DNA of 64,000 nt from Closterium sp. NIES-65 (lineage: Eukaryota; Streptophyta; Zygnematophyceae; Desmidiales; Closteriaceae): the NCBI GenBank assembly GCA_948144175.1, contig CANXME010000520.1:124001-188000 (forward strand), in the 5' to 3' direction. Shown here one piece after another: positions 32,205 to 43,813 of the stretch (position 1 is its first letter; each line of letters opens with the position of its first letter). The notes under the pieces were generated by a model. That model was not told the DNA's origin and made no database searches. It saw only the letters and a program-made list of their open reading frames with translations. The position numbers were made by a program, and so were the translations under genes.

Positions 32205-33004
32205 TAGAATCGATTAATTTGAGCTACATGGCGCGGTAGCAGATTCATCGGCATAAACACTTTGGCCGTGTGGCACAGTACACCAAGCAGATGGAGAGCC
32301 TCTTCAACCGAATTACCGACCTGACCAGGGGAAATAATATCCAAGCGTATACTGAGGGGCTAAAAATGGAAGTCCGCCGACAGGTGATTGCTGCGAACTA
32401 CAGCAACTACCACGACATGGTGTGTGCAGCAGAGAGATTCAAGCGCTGAACTCAAGATCAATTTGAAACACAACAACATGTGCCGAATAGATCATTTGGC
32501 ATAGAGCGATTGGCACCACCCATGACCGCCGACCTGATGGATATCGACAAGGTCGACGTGACGCGGTGGCCGACAAAACATATGAACTGCGAATTTTGCG
32601 GCGCAGCAGGACATCGACTCTCGGCGTGCTGGAAAATGAAGAAGGCACGAGCGGAGGTGCATGGCAACAACAGTGCGGCACCCCCGAAGTCAAAATGAAA
32701 ACTGCCAGTAGCCGAGGATCAACCTGGCAATCACAAAAAGATCCCGAAAAGACGAAAAGGCGACGAGGTTGCGACTTCGGAGCGGGCAAGAAAAGGAGAT
32801 CATGATGGTACGAATTTAAAACGTCACGACCGTCCGGTAACAGGGGAAATCGTTGAGAAAAATGGAGGCTTCGCGAAACAAGACTCTGTACCGACCATGA
32901 AACTCCAGCCAATACCCGAAGTTGGGCAAACCACTTTGGAGCATTGAAATGGGTCGTGCGTCGCGAGAAGTAAATATTTTCTCCTCTCAGCACAGTGCAA
33001 AGGG
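32205..33004 (+). pseudogene. Gypsy H gag remnant
   Basis: A second copy of the G family, starting in the middle of the Gag domain directly after the LTR of G. It keeps a CCHC knuckle CEFCGAAGHRLSAC (about 32590-32635) and the Trp codon that is TAG in G. A TGA ends the Gag domain near 32446. The frame degrades after 32698 and the segment ends at the insertion of copia F. Confidence 0.85.
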
Positions 33005-33137
33005 TGTGAAATTTAGAACAAGAGAATGATTGAACTATAAAATAGTTGGGTACAAGTGCTAACCCTAATTGGGTTGTACCCCTTATGGGCTACCCCACTA
33101 TAGCCTACACAGACGTATAAGCTATAATGTTCTGACA
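33005..33137 (-). repeat. 3' LTR of copia F
   Basis: 133 bp, TG..CA. The polypurine tract follows inside at 33138-33146 on the minus strand with its pairing partner at 33155-33162. Confidence 0.93.
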
Positions 33138-33336
33138 CACCCCCATAGGCAAAGTGGGGGAGAACAAGTGGTCACAAGACCAGTCAAGCAAAGCAAAGCA
33201 AGCTCAAGGTGGATCACAGAGTCACCACACAGTCCGAGCACAAGAGCAAGGCCGCAAGGCCAGTTCACATGGAAGATCATATTTATAAAGGTAAACGAGC
33301 AAGTGCAGGTATAGAAAGAGTACAGTACAAACAAGA

Positions 33337-36300
33337 TCAAGAAGTGAGCAACTGAGGCCAGGTAGGCACAAGACCTAGCAAAGTATAGAAGCGCTGATGA
33401 TCACAAGGCGGAAGGGCCTTGGTGAAGATATCAGCAGTGTTGGCCTCAGAGGCCACGTAGGTGAGGCGGAGCTGACCACGCTGCTGCAGCTCACGAGGCA
33501 GGAAGTAGCGGAGAGCAATGTGCTTCGTTTTGTGCTCCAGTCTGTGCTCCTGACATAAGGCCAGCATGGCCTTGTTGTCTACGTACAGAACCGGAGGAGA
33601 ACGAGGTGGCTCTCCTAGGTCAATCAGCAGGTAGGTGAGCCAGCGTAGCTCCTGTGCAGCCATGGCCCCTGCGTAGATCTCAGCCTCACAGCTGGAGCCG
33701 AGAACAGAAGACGAGCGGGTCGATCGCCACGAAACAGAGCCGGAGCCAAGGCTGAAGGTGTAACCCTGTGACGACCGCTGCAGAGCCTGGTCGTCAGCCC
33801 AAGAAGCGTCAGCATGACGTGGGAGGACCACTTGACGTCGCCCTCCAAGCACTAGCCCCATGCCCGACGTACTGCACACGTAGCGCAACACCTTCTTCGC
33901 TGCAGCCATGTGCTCTGGTCGGTGTCTCCCAGGAGCAACATAGCGTGCCAAGATACTAAGAGGGTATGCAAGGTCAGGTCGTGTGCAGGTCATCAGGTAC
34001 ATGAGGCAGCCAACAAGCTCTAGGTACGGGCCACTCGGCTCTATGGACTCATCCAAAGGCAGAGCTGAGAGCGAGTGGGGAGTAGACAGAGGAGTGGCCT
34101 GAGGCGAGGAGTACGTGAAGCCGAAGCGCTGAAGGACCTGCTGCACCATGTGTGACTGAGTCAGGGTAATGGTGCGCTGTGCTCTGTCCCGGGTGATCTG
34201 CAAGCCAAGGTAGCTGCGCTGTTCACCCAGGTCTGTGCACGTGTGTCTCTTCTGCAGCTCGGACTTCACGTGGGCGAGTCCAGCAGTGTCAGCAGTGGCA
34301 AAGACCAAGTCGTCAACGTACACGAGGATGTAGAACGGCGGCAAAGAGGTGTCAGTGCGCAGAAACAGCGACAGGTTGGCTCTAGAAGGAGAAAACCCAA
34401 GAGCCGCAAGTGTAGTCCTCAGTGTGTCGTGCCACTCACGGGGCGCCTGGCGGAGACTGTAGACTGGCCGCCGGAGGCTCCACTGGGTACCAGGAGGAAA
34501 CGACCCAGTGAAGCCAGGTGGGCGGCGCAGCCAGATCTCCTCGTGCAGGCTGCCCTGCAGGAAAGTTGTGCTGAAGTCAAGAGAGTGAAGCTGGTAGTCG
34601 CGCTGAGCGGCTATGTGCAGCAGCACCCAAAGAGTGGTCATCTTCGGGGTGGAAGAGAAGGTCTGGAAGTAGTCAACTCCCTGCCGCTGACTGAAGCCTC
34701 GAGCCACGTAACGCGCCTTGAAGACAGGCGGAGAACCCGGCGACCGCTTCACCCTGAAAATCTACATGCCACTAACGATGTTCGCCCCAGGTGGGGGAAC
34801 GTCGTCGACGTAGGTGCCTGTGGACTTCTAGGAAGCCATCTCTACGTCCATGGCTGACTGCCATTGAGAGGAGTAGGGACCCTCGATCGCCTCAGCGTAC
34901 GATCGAGGAGTCGGGATGTCTGGTGCATCCGGGTCTTCCTCAGGGGCAATCAGCGTGGACACGAGATGAGGCAAAGGAGCAGCAAAACACTGGAATTCCT
35001 CCTGCCTGTCCTCAAGGACGTCCGTGCTAAGAGCACACTCACCCCCGACGGACGGAGGACAGAAAGACTCAGACTCAGCAACGAGACTAGCAGCGTAGTC
35101 TAGACGACAGCGAGCAGCAAAGTCGACAAGCTCAGCAACTAGGGCAAACGTAGCAGTGGACTCGAAGGAAGGGTCAGTGACAACTGTAGTAGGGAGACGC
35201 GTGACCGAAGGACTAGCAGCACGAAGGGAGTCAAACTCCGGGTTAGCAAGAATAGGAAGAGAGGACTCTGGAGGAGATGACAACGGGACACGCAGGGGAG
35301 CAGTGGGAGGACGCAGCGCCATCTGGTGTGTGCCGGGGACCGCAGGAGGACGCGGATGCGCAGTACGACCACTAGTGCGAGCAGCACGAACAGGCGACGC
35401 AGGACGAGAGGCGGGCGCACGACGCTCAGCAAGACCTCTTGTAGGACCAGTGTAGGGAGAAGGAGCAGGTAGAGGGGAGGCGGGCTGTAACTGTGACTGC
35501 GACTGGACAAGCTGTGGACACTCTAAGGAAGGAGCAGGACCAGGAGAGAGGGCGGGAGACCAAGAACCTGCTCCACGAGCGGAACAAAGTACGGCCTCGG
35601 CCGCTCAGCGCCTCTAGAGCCAGCAAGGACGGCACCAGTACCCCCAGCGGCAGTACCAGCGCCAGCAGCACCTCCTGCTCCAACAGCGCCAACTCCAGCA
35701 CCCTCAGAAGCACCAGCGCCAGCAGCACCGCCAGCGCCAACACCCCCAGCAGCTCTAGCTCCAGCAGCACCAACTCCAATAGGACCGTGAGCTCTAGCAG
35801 CCTCAGCAGCACCCCTAGACGCACCAGCGCCAAAAGAAACACCAACGCCAACACCCCTAGCAGCTCCAGCTCGAGCAGCACTAGTACCGCCAGTAACTCC
35901 AGCAGGACCAACTCTAGTAGCCCCAGTAGTACCCGCAGTATCAGCAGCACGTCTCCAGCGGCGGGCAAACCACTCGCGCAGCTCCTGTGGAAAGAGTGGC
36001 TCCCGCCTCGACAAAGCACCGCCGGCGGCCACACGAGCAGACCCTGCGCCCCCAGGCTCGGCACCCCCAGGCTCCGCACCTCTAGGCTCCGCACCCCCAG
36101 GCTCCGCACCCCTAGACCCAGCACCCCCAGCACCCCCAGACTCAGCACCCCCAGACTCCGCACCCCCAGGGTCAGCACCCCCAGTCTCAGCACCCCCAGA
36201 CACGGCACCCGCAGGCTCAGCACCCCTAGCAGTACCAGAGTCAACAGCTACCTCGATAGGCTCGACTGCGTCTACCTGGGACACATTTGACGGGGCAGGA

Positions 36301-38570
36301 CCTTGAGGGGGGAGGGGGTCTACCGGTGGAGGACCAGGTGCAAGGAAGAGCGGCGGCGGGGGGAGAGGCGCAGTGCGATAGGGGAAGAGACGGTAGTAAG
36401 GCACCGACTCGTCAAAGGCGACGTCCTGGGAGGACAGAACACGGCGCGAGGTGGGGTGGTAAAACTGCCACCCAGGCGCGTCAGGGGGGAAGCCAAGGAA
36501 GACGCAGGGAACACCACGGGGGGACAGCTTGTCCGCAAACAAGTCGCGGACAAACGCCCGAGATCCCCAGACCCGAAATCAGACGCAGCTCCAACCTTTG
36601 CGGTCCACTACAAGGCGGGGGAGGTCTCTGGCAAGGAGACCCAGGGCTGAAGGTTGAGCTGATGCGCGGCGTACTGAACCACAAACGGCCACAGAAAATG
36701 GGGGGCAGCCGCATGCATCATGGACGTACGAGCGACGTCCATGACCATGCCAATGCGGCACACTGCAATCCCATTTTAATGTGGAGAGGCCGGAAGCGTG
36801 AAGGTCTAGCGGATGCCCTGTGCACGACAAAAAGCTCCCAGACGGGAAGAGGAAAATTCCCCGCCTCTGTCCGAGTGCAGACGCAGAACAGAAAAGTCCG
36901 AGCCGAAACTCTCTCTGAGCTGGAGACGAGCTGCGCGGATCCAGTCGATCAACACCTCAATGACGTCACCCTTGTTGTGCAAGGGGAAGACTGTGGTGTA
37001 ACGAGAGTAATCGTCAACCACCAACAGGAAGTAACGCTCGTGCCCCTGTCCACGGACGCGGGCGGGGCCCCACACGTCCATGTGGAGGGTTTGTAGCGGA
37101 GCCTCTATCGGAGGAAACTCGGAGGAGTGAGGGGCGGCGCGCTGTCGCCCCTTGACGCAGGGGACGCAGGTAGGGCCAGGCCCCGGAGGTAGTGGAGGGA
37201 GAGACCGAGGGAGACTAGAGACAAGGACATGGGAGGCCATGCCTCGGAGACGAGGGAGGGAGGGTTGACCAAGGCGGTGGTGCCAGAGGAGAGTCTGGTG
37301 GGACAGGAGACGACACGAGCAGGGAGCAGACTCAGGACCAGACCTGGACGCTGCAGCACACACCTGATTCGACGCAGCTACCTGGCCAGACTCAGCAGCC
37401 GGAGGAGACTCAGTAGTAAGGGTGTACAGGCTCGACCCTGGCCGACGGGTGAACGTGGCCAAGTGTTGGCCTGTCTGAGCATACGTGCAGTGGGTCACTC
37501 GCTGACTTGCAGGAGTGAACTGGTCAACCCCCCTATCCTGCAGGTCCGCTCCACTCACCAAGTTCGTAGAGAACGAGGGGAGGTAGAGACCTGACAGGGT
37601 GCTAGAGGGTGCTGCCGGGCACGGTAAGATAGTGGAGAAGCTAGCAAGGACAGAACACCCAGAGGGGTCTGCCAGGCAGACTGCAACTGGCCGACTGAGC
37701 GGCGTAAGAGTGGTGCGGTCTCGAAAGAAGGAGCGGGACGCACCCGAGTCAAGGGTGGAGGTGTGGAAGGCTTGAGCCGACGTAGTACCTGAGAGAGCAG
37801 ACTCACCAGCACCTGGGGCAGTAGACGCACTGGCACCTCGGGCAGCAGACGCAGTGGCACCTGGGGCAGCAGACGCACTAGCACCTAGAGCAGCAGCCTC
37901 ACCAGCACCTAGAGCAGTGGCCTCAATGCCCGGGTCAGGCGGTACACAGAGGTAACAGTCACCCTCAACACTAGTAGTCACAGAATACATGGCAACAAGG
38001 ATAGCATCATAGTCAAGATCAAAGACAGCAACCCCCGCCCTAGACAGATCTCCCCAGCGAGGGATCTCTGACGCCTTAGGGAACTGGCAACGCCACACGT
38101 CCGTCTGGCGACTGAAGCAGCGCTGGGTGGAGTGCCGGCCCCCGCACTGCTCACCAGCTCGGTCACCGGTACGGAGGACATAAGTGCAGGGACCAAAACC
38201 CACAGTGTGCTGACGCGCAGTGTACCACTCACGAAGCTGCTGAGGGGATAAGGCCACACCACTCCGCTGCTGCTGGCGCGGACCACAACCTGAGCCACTC
38301 CTCTGCGCAGAGTCGCGACCCGCTCCACCACCGCTGCCGCCGCCGCCGCCTTCGCTGCCTCCTCCACCTCCGCCTCCTCCGCCTCCTCCGCCCTCTCCGC
38401 CGCCTCCGCTCCCTCCGCCACCACCGCCGCCTCCGCCGCCTCCATTGCTGCCGCCGCCGCCGCCACCCCCGGCACCACTCCCACCACCACCTCCACTCCC
38501 TCCACCGCCTCCACCACCACCTCCACCGCCCCCGCCAGCCCCTCCAGCGCCTTTGCCTCCCTTGCCCTAG
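33337..38570 (-). pseudogene. Copia F pol, multiply broken
   Basis: Frame 1 (36806 to about 38570) has the end of the Gly tract, the Cys-His motif, protease (DSG), the integrase zinc region and the first two Asp residues, ending at TAG 36806-36808 where other copies have Gln. Just downstream a CAA-type codon is TAA, and the integrase Glu is Val (GIAVCRIG against GIAERRIG). Frameshifts lie near 36575 and 35520. Reverse transcriptase has TAG at 34828-34830 and 34762-34764, both replacing Trp. From about 34752 to 33337 the frame is open, with YVDD and complete RNase H. Confidence 0.9.
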
Positions 38571-39346
38571 CCGGTGCAGCGTCTCCCGCTCGGGGCAGAC
38601 GCAGCGCCGACCGACTCGAAACCAACGAGGTCGGCCGTAGCAACAGAGGCAACAGAGGGCAAGAGGGGGGAGGGAGAACACCCCTCAAAGACCGGGGAGC
38701 AAGGGTCAACACGAGAGGCACCTACAGCGACTATGCTCTTCTCTGCTGCTAGGAGGGCCTTCTTGAGGAGGTCAACATTGAGAGTGGTGGGGCAAACTGA
38801 GAGGAAGTGGTCCCTGACTACGCGGAGAGAGTCAGGGAGGCGGGTGACTATGTAGTAGAGGGTGATGTACATGGGGGGGGGGGGGTTCTTGGCGCAGAAC
38901 ACAGCAGGAAGCGCAGCGCGGTAGCGAGTGTCACTAGTGCGGAGGTGCGTAATGAGGTCAGCGATTGTGGGAAAGGCGGCAAGGTCAGGGAAGAGGTACG
39001 GTAGCATGAGGCGGCTCAGTGCAGCAGTGGCAGGGGAAGAGTAGCGTGCAATTACAGCGTCGTACAAGGTCTGAGCACTCTTGTACTAGCTAAAGTGTGC
39101 ACGCTCAGTGGTCGGTAAGTGGCGGCGCACAGCAAGGCGAGCAGCAGCATCGCGCGTGGCCCACTGTGAGCGAACAATAGCGTCAGCATCAGCAGCAGGG
39201 GCAGGAGAGGCACCAGAAGTGAGGTCAAACAGGGAGAGACCGTCTGCCCTATCGCACTGTAGGAAAAGCTGCAGATCATCTACCCAAACCTCAAAGTCAA
39301 CTGCCCGACCCTCAGCGTCAAAGGTGAGAATACTAGGGGTGGCCAT
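38567..39346 (-). pseudogene. Copia F Gag with two in-frame stops
   Basis: Starts at the shared Met-Ala-Thr-Pro ATG (39346). TAG at 39086-39088 replaces the Gln after ERAHFS, and TAG at 38567-38569 falls at the start of the Gly/Lys tract. Otherwise the same frame runs through Gag into pol, again showing that gag and pol are one frame in this family. Confidence 0.88.
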
Positions 39347-39424
39347 GACAGCTGTAGACAGGCAGTGAGTACAGTGGGGCAGGGCAGTGCAGTGGCAGAG
39401 ATGCTGCTCTTACCAGGCAAGTGG

Positions 39425-40160
39425 GGCGGTCTCGGGCAGGCCGACGGGCGGCTGCGCCTCGGCTGCAGTGCGGCTCGGCGGCTCGGCGGCAAAACGCGGC
39501 TCGGCGGCTCGGCGGCAAAGGCGGCTCGGCGGCTCGGCAGCACAGGCGGCTTGACGGCTCAGCGGCTCGGTTGCTCAGCTCCGCAGCGGCTCGGCAGCTT
39601 GGCAGCAAAGGCGGCTCGGCGGGGCCACTGAAGGGCGGCTACGGGACCGCTGAAAGGGCGGCGACGGGGCCGCGGAAGGGCGGCGACGAGGCCGCTGGAG
39701 GGCGGCGACGGGGCCGTAGGTAGGGGCGGCGACGGGGCCGCTGAAGGGCGGCGATGAGGCCGCTGAAAGGGCGGCGACGGGGCTGCAGAAGGGTGGTGAC
39801 AGGGCCGCGGAAGGGGTGGGCGGCGACGGGGCCGCTGAAAGGGCACCGCCGGAGCCGCGGAAGGGCGGTGACGGGGCCGCTGAAGGGCGGCGACGGGACC
39901 GCAGGTAGGGGCGGCGACGGGGCCGCTGAAAGGGCGGCGACGGGGCCGCTGAAAGGCGGCGATGGGGCCGCTGAAGGGCGGCGACGGGGCCGGTGAAAGG
40001 CGGCGAGGGGGCCGCGAAAGGGCGGCAACGGGGCCGCTGAAGAGTGGCGACATGGCCGCTTAAAGGGCGGCGCGACGGGGCCGCAGGGGCGTTGCGACGG
40101 GGCCGCAAGGGCGGCGCGACGGGGCCGTCAGGGGCCGTAAGAGGGGCCGTTAGGGGCCGT
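39425..40160 (-). repeat. GC-rich repeat leader of F
   Basis: GGCTCGGCGGC-type repeats (39470-39620) are followed by about 25 units of roughly 20 bp built on GGCGGCGACGGGGCCGCTGAA (39630-40060) and further irregular GGGGCCG repeats. The unit differs from the leaders of A, B and E. Confidence 0.8.
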
Positions 40161-40234
40161 AAGAGGGGGAATGACACGGGGTGCGATTCGGGCAGGGGCC
40201 AAGCGCGCTCCAGGCAGGAAAAAAAAAGATCAGT

Positions 40235-40277
40235 GGGCCCTAGGAACAGTTCCCACGAGTGAACCAGCTCTATACCA
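40235..40277 (-). promoter_or_regulatory. Primer-binding site and decayed hairpin of F
   Basis: Minus strand TGGTATAGAGCT (40266-40277), then a weakened stem in which only GTTC/GAAC still pairs (40249-40264), a T-run and GGGCCC (40235-40240). Consistent with an old, no longer constrained copy. Confidence 0.7.
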
Positions 40278-40410
40278 TGCGAAATTTAGAACAAGAGAAT
40301 GATTGAACTATAAAACAGTTGGGTACAAGTGCTAACCCTAATTGGGTTGTACCCCTTATGGGCTACCCCACTTCAGCCTACACAGATGTATAAGCTATAA
40401 TGTTCTGACA
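40278..40410 (-). repeat. 5' LTR of copia F
   Basis: 133 bp, 128 matching the 3' LTR. The plus-strand first bases are TGCGAA rather than TGTGAA. Confidence 0.93.
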
Positions 40411-41219
40411 AAGGCTCCCAATTGCTTAGAGGTGAAGCCTACACAAAGGCAACAACCACTTGTACTCGAGGTGATCTGCAACGGGCGACGCCTCCAGGCA
40501 CTGGTGGACACCGGTGCGTCTCACTCGGTGTGCGACCGCGGGACGTTGGATAAAAGTGGAGGACCTTCGGAGGAGACCGAGTTCACGGCAACGATGGTGG
40601 ACGGTACGAAACTTCTCATCCAGAGCAAAGCATCACTGCAGCTGCACATAGGGTCGCTAAGGTGGAAGCCGACGTTGCCGATCACGAACATCAAGGGATT
40701 AGATTTCATCTTGGGGCGAGATTTCATGAAATAATTCAACCCGGAGATCGACTGGGTCTACCGGAAGGCATGCATCTAAAACAACGGGAAACGTGTGGAG
40801 CTGCACAACTGGACGGATACAGGGAGCGTTCTTGAAACGGCACTGGCACGGTTCGAACGGATGGTAAACGAGAGTGACAAGGGTTACTTAGCACTGGTTA
40901 TGGCAGTAGCAGAGGAGGAGAAGCCAAACACAGAGCTACCTGCAGTAGTGAAGGAGGTGTTGCAGCAGTACAAAGACATCATGCCAGACGACCTACCTGC
41001 AAGAGTACCTCCAGCACGCACCCACGAGCACGAGAACGTGGAGGAACTAGGTGCAAACCCCGTCTCACATGCACCATACCGACTGGGTCCGACCGAACTG
41101 ACAGACATGAAGAAGTAGATATAGTATCTACTGGACAGACTGCTGATCCGCCCATCCACCTCTCCCTACGGTGCACCAGTTCTCTTTACTCCAAAACCAG
41201 ATTGGAGTTTGTCAAGGTA
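40411..41219 (+). pseudogene. Gypsy H protease region
   Basis: Resumes H after F. Compared with G about 190 bp before the protease core are deleted. The active site reads Asp-Thr-Gly (DTGASHSV). Stops follow FMK and elsewhere. The segment ends in the G-like reverse-transcriptase start (TPKPD), where a solo LTR is inserted. Confidence 0.85.
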
Positions 41220-41443
41220 CTAGCACAAGTGGTGGTTAGGTTTAGGGCCTAGGCTTAGTAGCCTAGGCCAAGGGGGAGTCGAGTTGATTTGTGCCAAGAG
41301 AGAAAGTCGAGAATGGGAATGATGTTCACTATAGCAAGAGGGTACATATAGCAAACAAGTGAAGAAAGAGGTGCACCACCTATAAAGTTAATATCTACAC
41401 TACAGCTAGAACTACATGCTGGTACAAGAATATAATTCTGACA
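41220..41443 (-). mobile_element. Copia solo LTR inserted in gypsy H
   Basis: 224 bp with TG..CA ends and a perfect 5-bp duplication GAGTT (41215-41219, 41444-41448). It exactly interrupts the reverse-transcriptase coding sequence of H, as comparison with G shows. On the minus strand it starts TGTCAGAATTAT and ends ACCTTGACA, like the copia LTRs here, though it is longer. It is what remains after recombination between two LTRs. Confidence 0.88.
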
Positions 41444-42419
41444 GAGTTTACGGATGTGCATCAACTACCGCGCACTGAACAAACAGACAGTCAAGAACAA
41501 ATATCCCATACCGCGCATAGACGACCTACTGGACCAACTGCGTGGTGCAACAATGTTCTCAAAGCTGGACCTACGGTCGGGTTACTAGCAGATTAAGATT
41601 GCGGACAACTCGATCCACAAGACGGCGCTCCGTAAAAGATACGGCTCGTATGAATACTTGGTGATGCCGTTCGGACTCTGCAACGCACCAGCGACGTTCT
41701 AGGTGGAGATGAATTATATCCTACTACCTTTGTTGGACAAATGCATTGTGGTGCACCTGGAAGACATACTCATCTACTCCCAAAACATCTACTCTCATCT
41801 GCGGGAAGTCTTTGAGTTCTTGCAGAAAAACAAGTTCTACGTTAAGTTGTTGAAGAGCGACTTCGCCCAGAAGAAGGTGCAGTTTCTCGGGCACATGGTG
41901 AGTGCCGAGGGTGTGACCCGCGGAAGATCGAAGCCATCAAGACGTGGAAAGTACCGGAGAACGTGAAGGAGTTGCAGCAGTTCCTAGGCTTTGCCAACTA
42001 CTACAACAGGTTCGTGCCGCAGTACACTATGATAGCAGCACCACTGACCGACATACTGAAAGAGGATACGCCCTACAAATGGGATACTCCCCATCAGCAA
42101 GCCATGGAGTAGCTACAGAGAGCACTGACCACAGCCCCAGTACTCACCCTACCGGACCCACATGAGGACTACGTGGTGGAAGCAGAAGCTAGTGACCAAG
42201 CAGTCCGAGCAGTAATGATGCAAGATCACGGATGCGGATTGCAGCCCATCGCCTACCTTAGTAAGAAGCTACACGGAGCATAACAAAACTACCCCATCCA
42301 TGACAACGAAGCCTTAGCGTTAGTCATAGCCTTCAAGGCGTGGAGGTGTTAACTAGAGGGAGCCAATACTACAGTCTATACTAACCACTGCAATCTCAAA
42401 TACCTGAAGTCGCAGCCGC
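41444..42419 (+). pseudogene. Gypsy H reverse transcriptase and RNase H remnant
   Basis: Aligns with G from MCIxYRALN to KYLKxQP. The active-site YLDD is changed to HLED (41754-41765), and many stops and indels are present. It breaks off in RNase H at about 42419, where minus-strand copia M begins. No integrase or 3' LTR of H was found. Confidence 0.85.
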
Positions 42420-43479
42420 CGCTCCCTCCTTGCCAGCTTCAGTGGCCGCCACGTACTCTGACTCGGTCGACGACAGCGTCGCCCACTTGACGCCCTAGCT
42501 CAAACAGGAGACTACGGTCCCTCCGTGGACGAACGCGTAGCCTCCCGTGCTCGTCCGCTTCTGCTTGTCACCAGCGTCAACGTCGTCCACGTAGCCGACC
42601 AGCTCCAGCGACTCAGGTCCACCGCCAAATTCCAGGGACGTGTCACGCTAGTTGGCGAGGTAGGAGAGGCAGCGGTCGACCTCACGCCTGTGCTGGTCGC
42701 TCCTCACCGTGAGCCTGCTCCCTAGCTTGCTGTAGGCAAAGGCAATGTCCGACCTCGTCGTCGTTGCCGCGAACTGCAGCGAGCCGACCCTCTGCCGGTA
42801 CTTCTCCTCCTGTCGCTCCCGTGCCTCCTAAGCGTAGGCGTAGGCATCGACCGAGACCCGCGTCTTCGGGGTACGCCCGGTCTCCTCCTCGTCGATGGAG
42901 CGCCTACGCAGCTTGTCGGCGTAGCCCTGCTGGTGCAGCCACAGCTTCCTTGCCGATCTATCGTGTACGATTTCTAGCCCGAGGTACTTCTGCACCGGCG
43001 AGATCTCCCGTAGCTTGAAGGCGGCTTCCAGCAGCTCCTTCCGCTCCTTCAGCATTGTGGGGCAGCTGCTGGCGGCGAGCAGGTCGTTGACGTAGACCAT
43101 CACCCAACAGGCCACTCCGTTGTCGCCGACTTTGAAATACAGAGCCTCCTCGACCTGGCTCTTCTTCCACCCGGCGCCGACCACCACGTTGTTGGGCGCC
43201 AATTGCCACAGCAGCGGCATCCGCTTCAGCCCATACAGGCTCTTCAGCAGCTTGCACACCCGGCCCGTTCCATCGTTGAAGTAGTCTGGCTGGGACATGT
43301 ACATCACCCGGTCGAGCTTACTATGCAAAAAGGCGTTCTTCATGTCGCGCTCGACGGTGTCAATGATGTGGTACTTTGTCGTCAGCACCCACCGGTTCTT
43401 CATAATGTCACTCCCGGCGGGCGTTCAACCAGCTCCCACGTGCCCATGTTGATGAGGCTGCGGATCTCTTCCTCCGTGG
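42420..43479 (-). pseudogene. Copia M reverse transcriptase and RNase H
   Basis: A copia lineage different from A-F. The reverse transcriptase core is open at 42828-43403 (DMKNAFLHSKL, YGLKRMP, then YVND at 43083-43094 where YVDD is expected). RNase H remains (GYVDDVDAGDKQKRTSTGG.., STESEYVAATEA) are decayed at 42420-42830. Its right end is the E insertion, with coding sequence that continues at 48318. Confidence 0.82.
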
Positions 43480-43484
43480 TGGCC

Positions 43485-43606
43485 TGAGGAGAATAGAACA
43501 AGAATGAAATGACTATGGAATGGAAGTGATACAAATATGCAACCCTAAAAATGTGTACCCTATATAGGCTACCCCACTATAGCCTACACAACATTATAAT
43601 TTGACA
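43485..43606 (-). repeat. 3' LTR of copia E
   Basis: 122 bp, plus-strand TGAGGAGAAT..AATTTGACA. The polypurine tract lies at 43607-43615 on the minus strand, with its pairing partner at 43624-43631. Confidence 0.93.
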
Positions 43607-43813
43607 CACCCCCATAGGTAAAGTGGGGGAGAACAAGGGGTCACAAGACCAGTCAAGCAAAGCAAAGCAAGCTCAGGTTGGATCACAACGTCACCACACA
43701 ATCCGAGCACAAGAGCAAGGCCACAAGGCCAGTTCACATGCAGGAGTGCACATATATGTATAGGACTAAACAAGCAAGAGCAGGTATATATATATGTAAG
43801 AGTACAAGCAAGA

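Larger units (their letters stand above)
33005..40410 (-). mobile_element. Copia element F, inserted in gypsy H
   Basis: A minus-strand copia. Its two 133-bp LTRs (33005-33137, 40278-40410) differ at five positions. The flanks give AAGGG on the left and AAGGC on the right, a probable 5-bp duplication with one change, and H coding sequence resumes on the other side. It has all domains but at least five nonsense codons, two frameshifts and loss of the integrase Glu. Confidence 0.92.
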
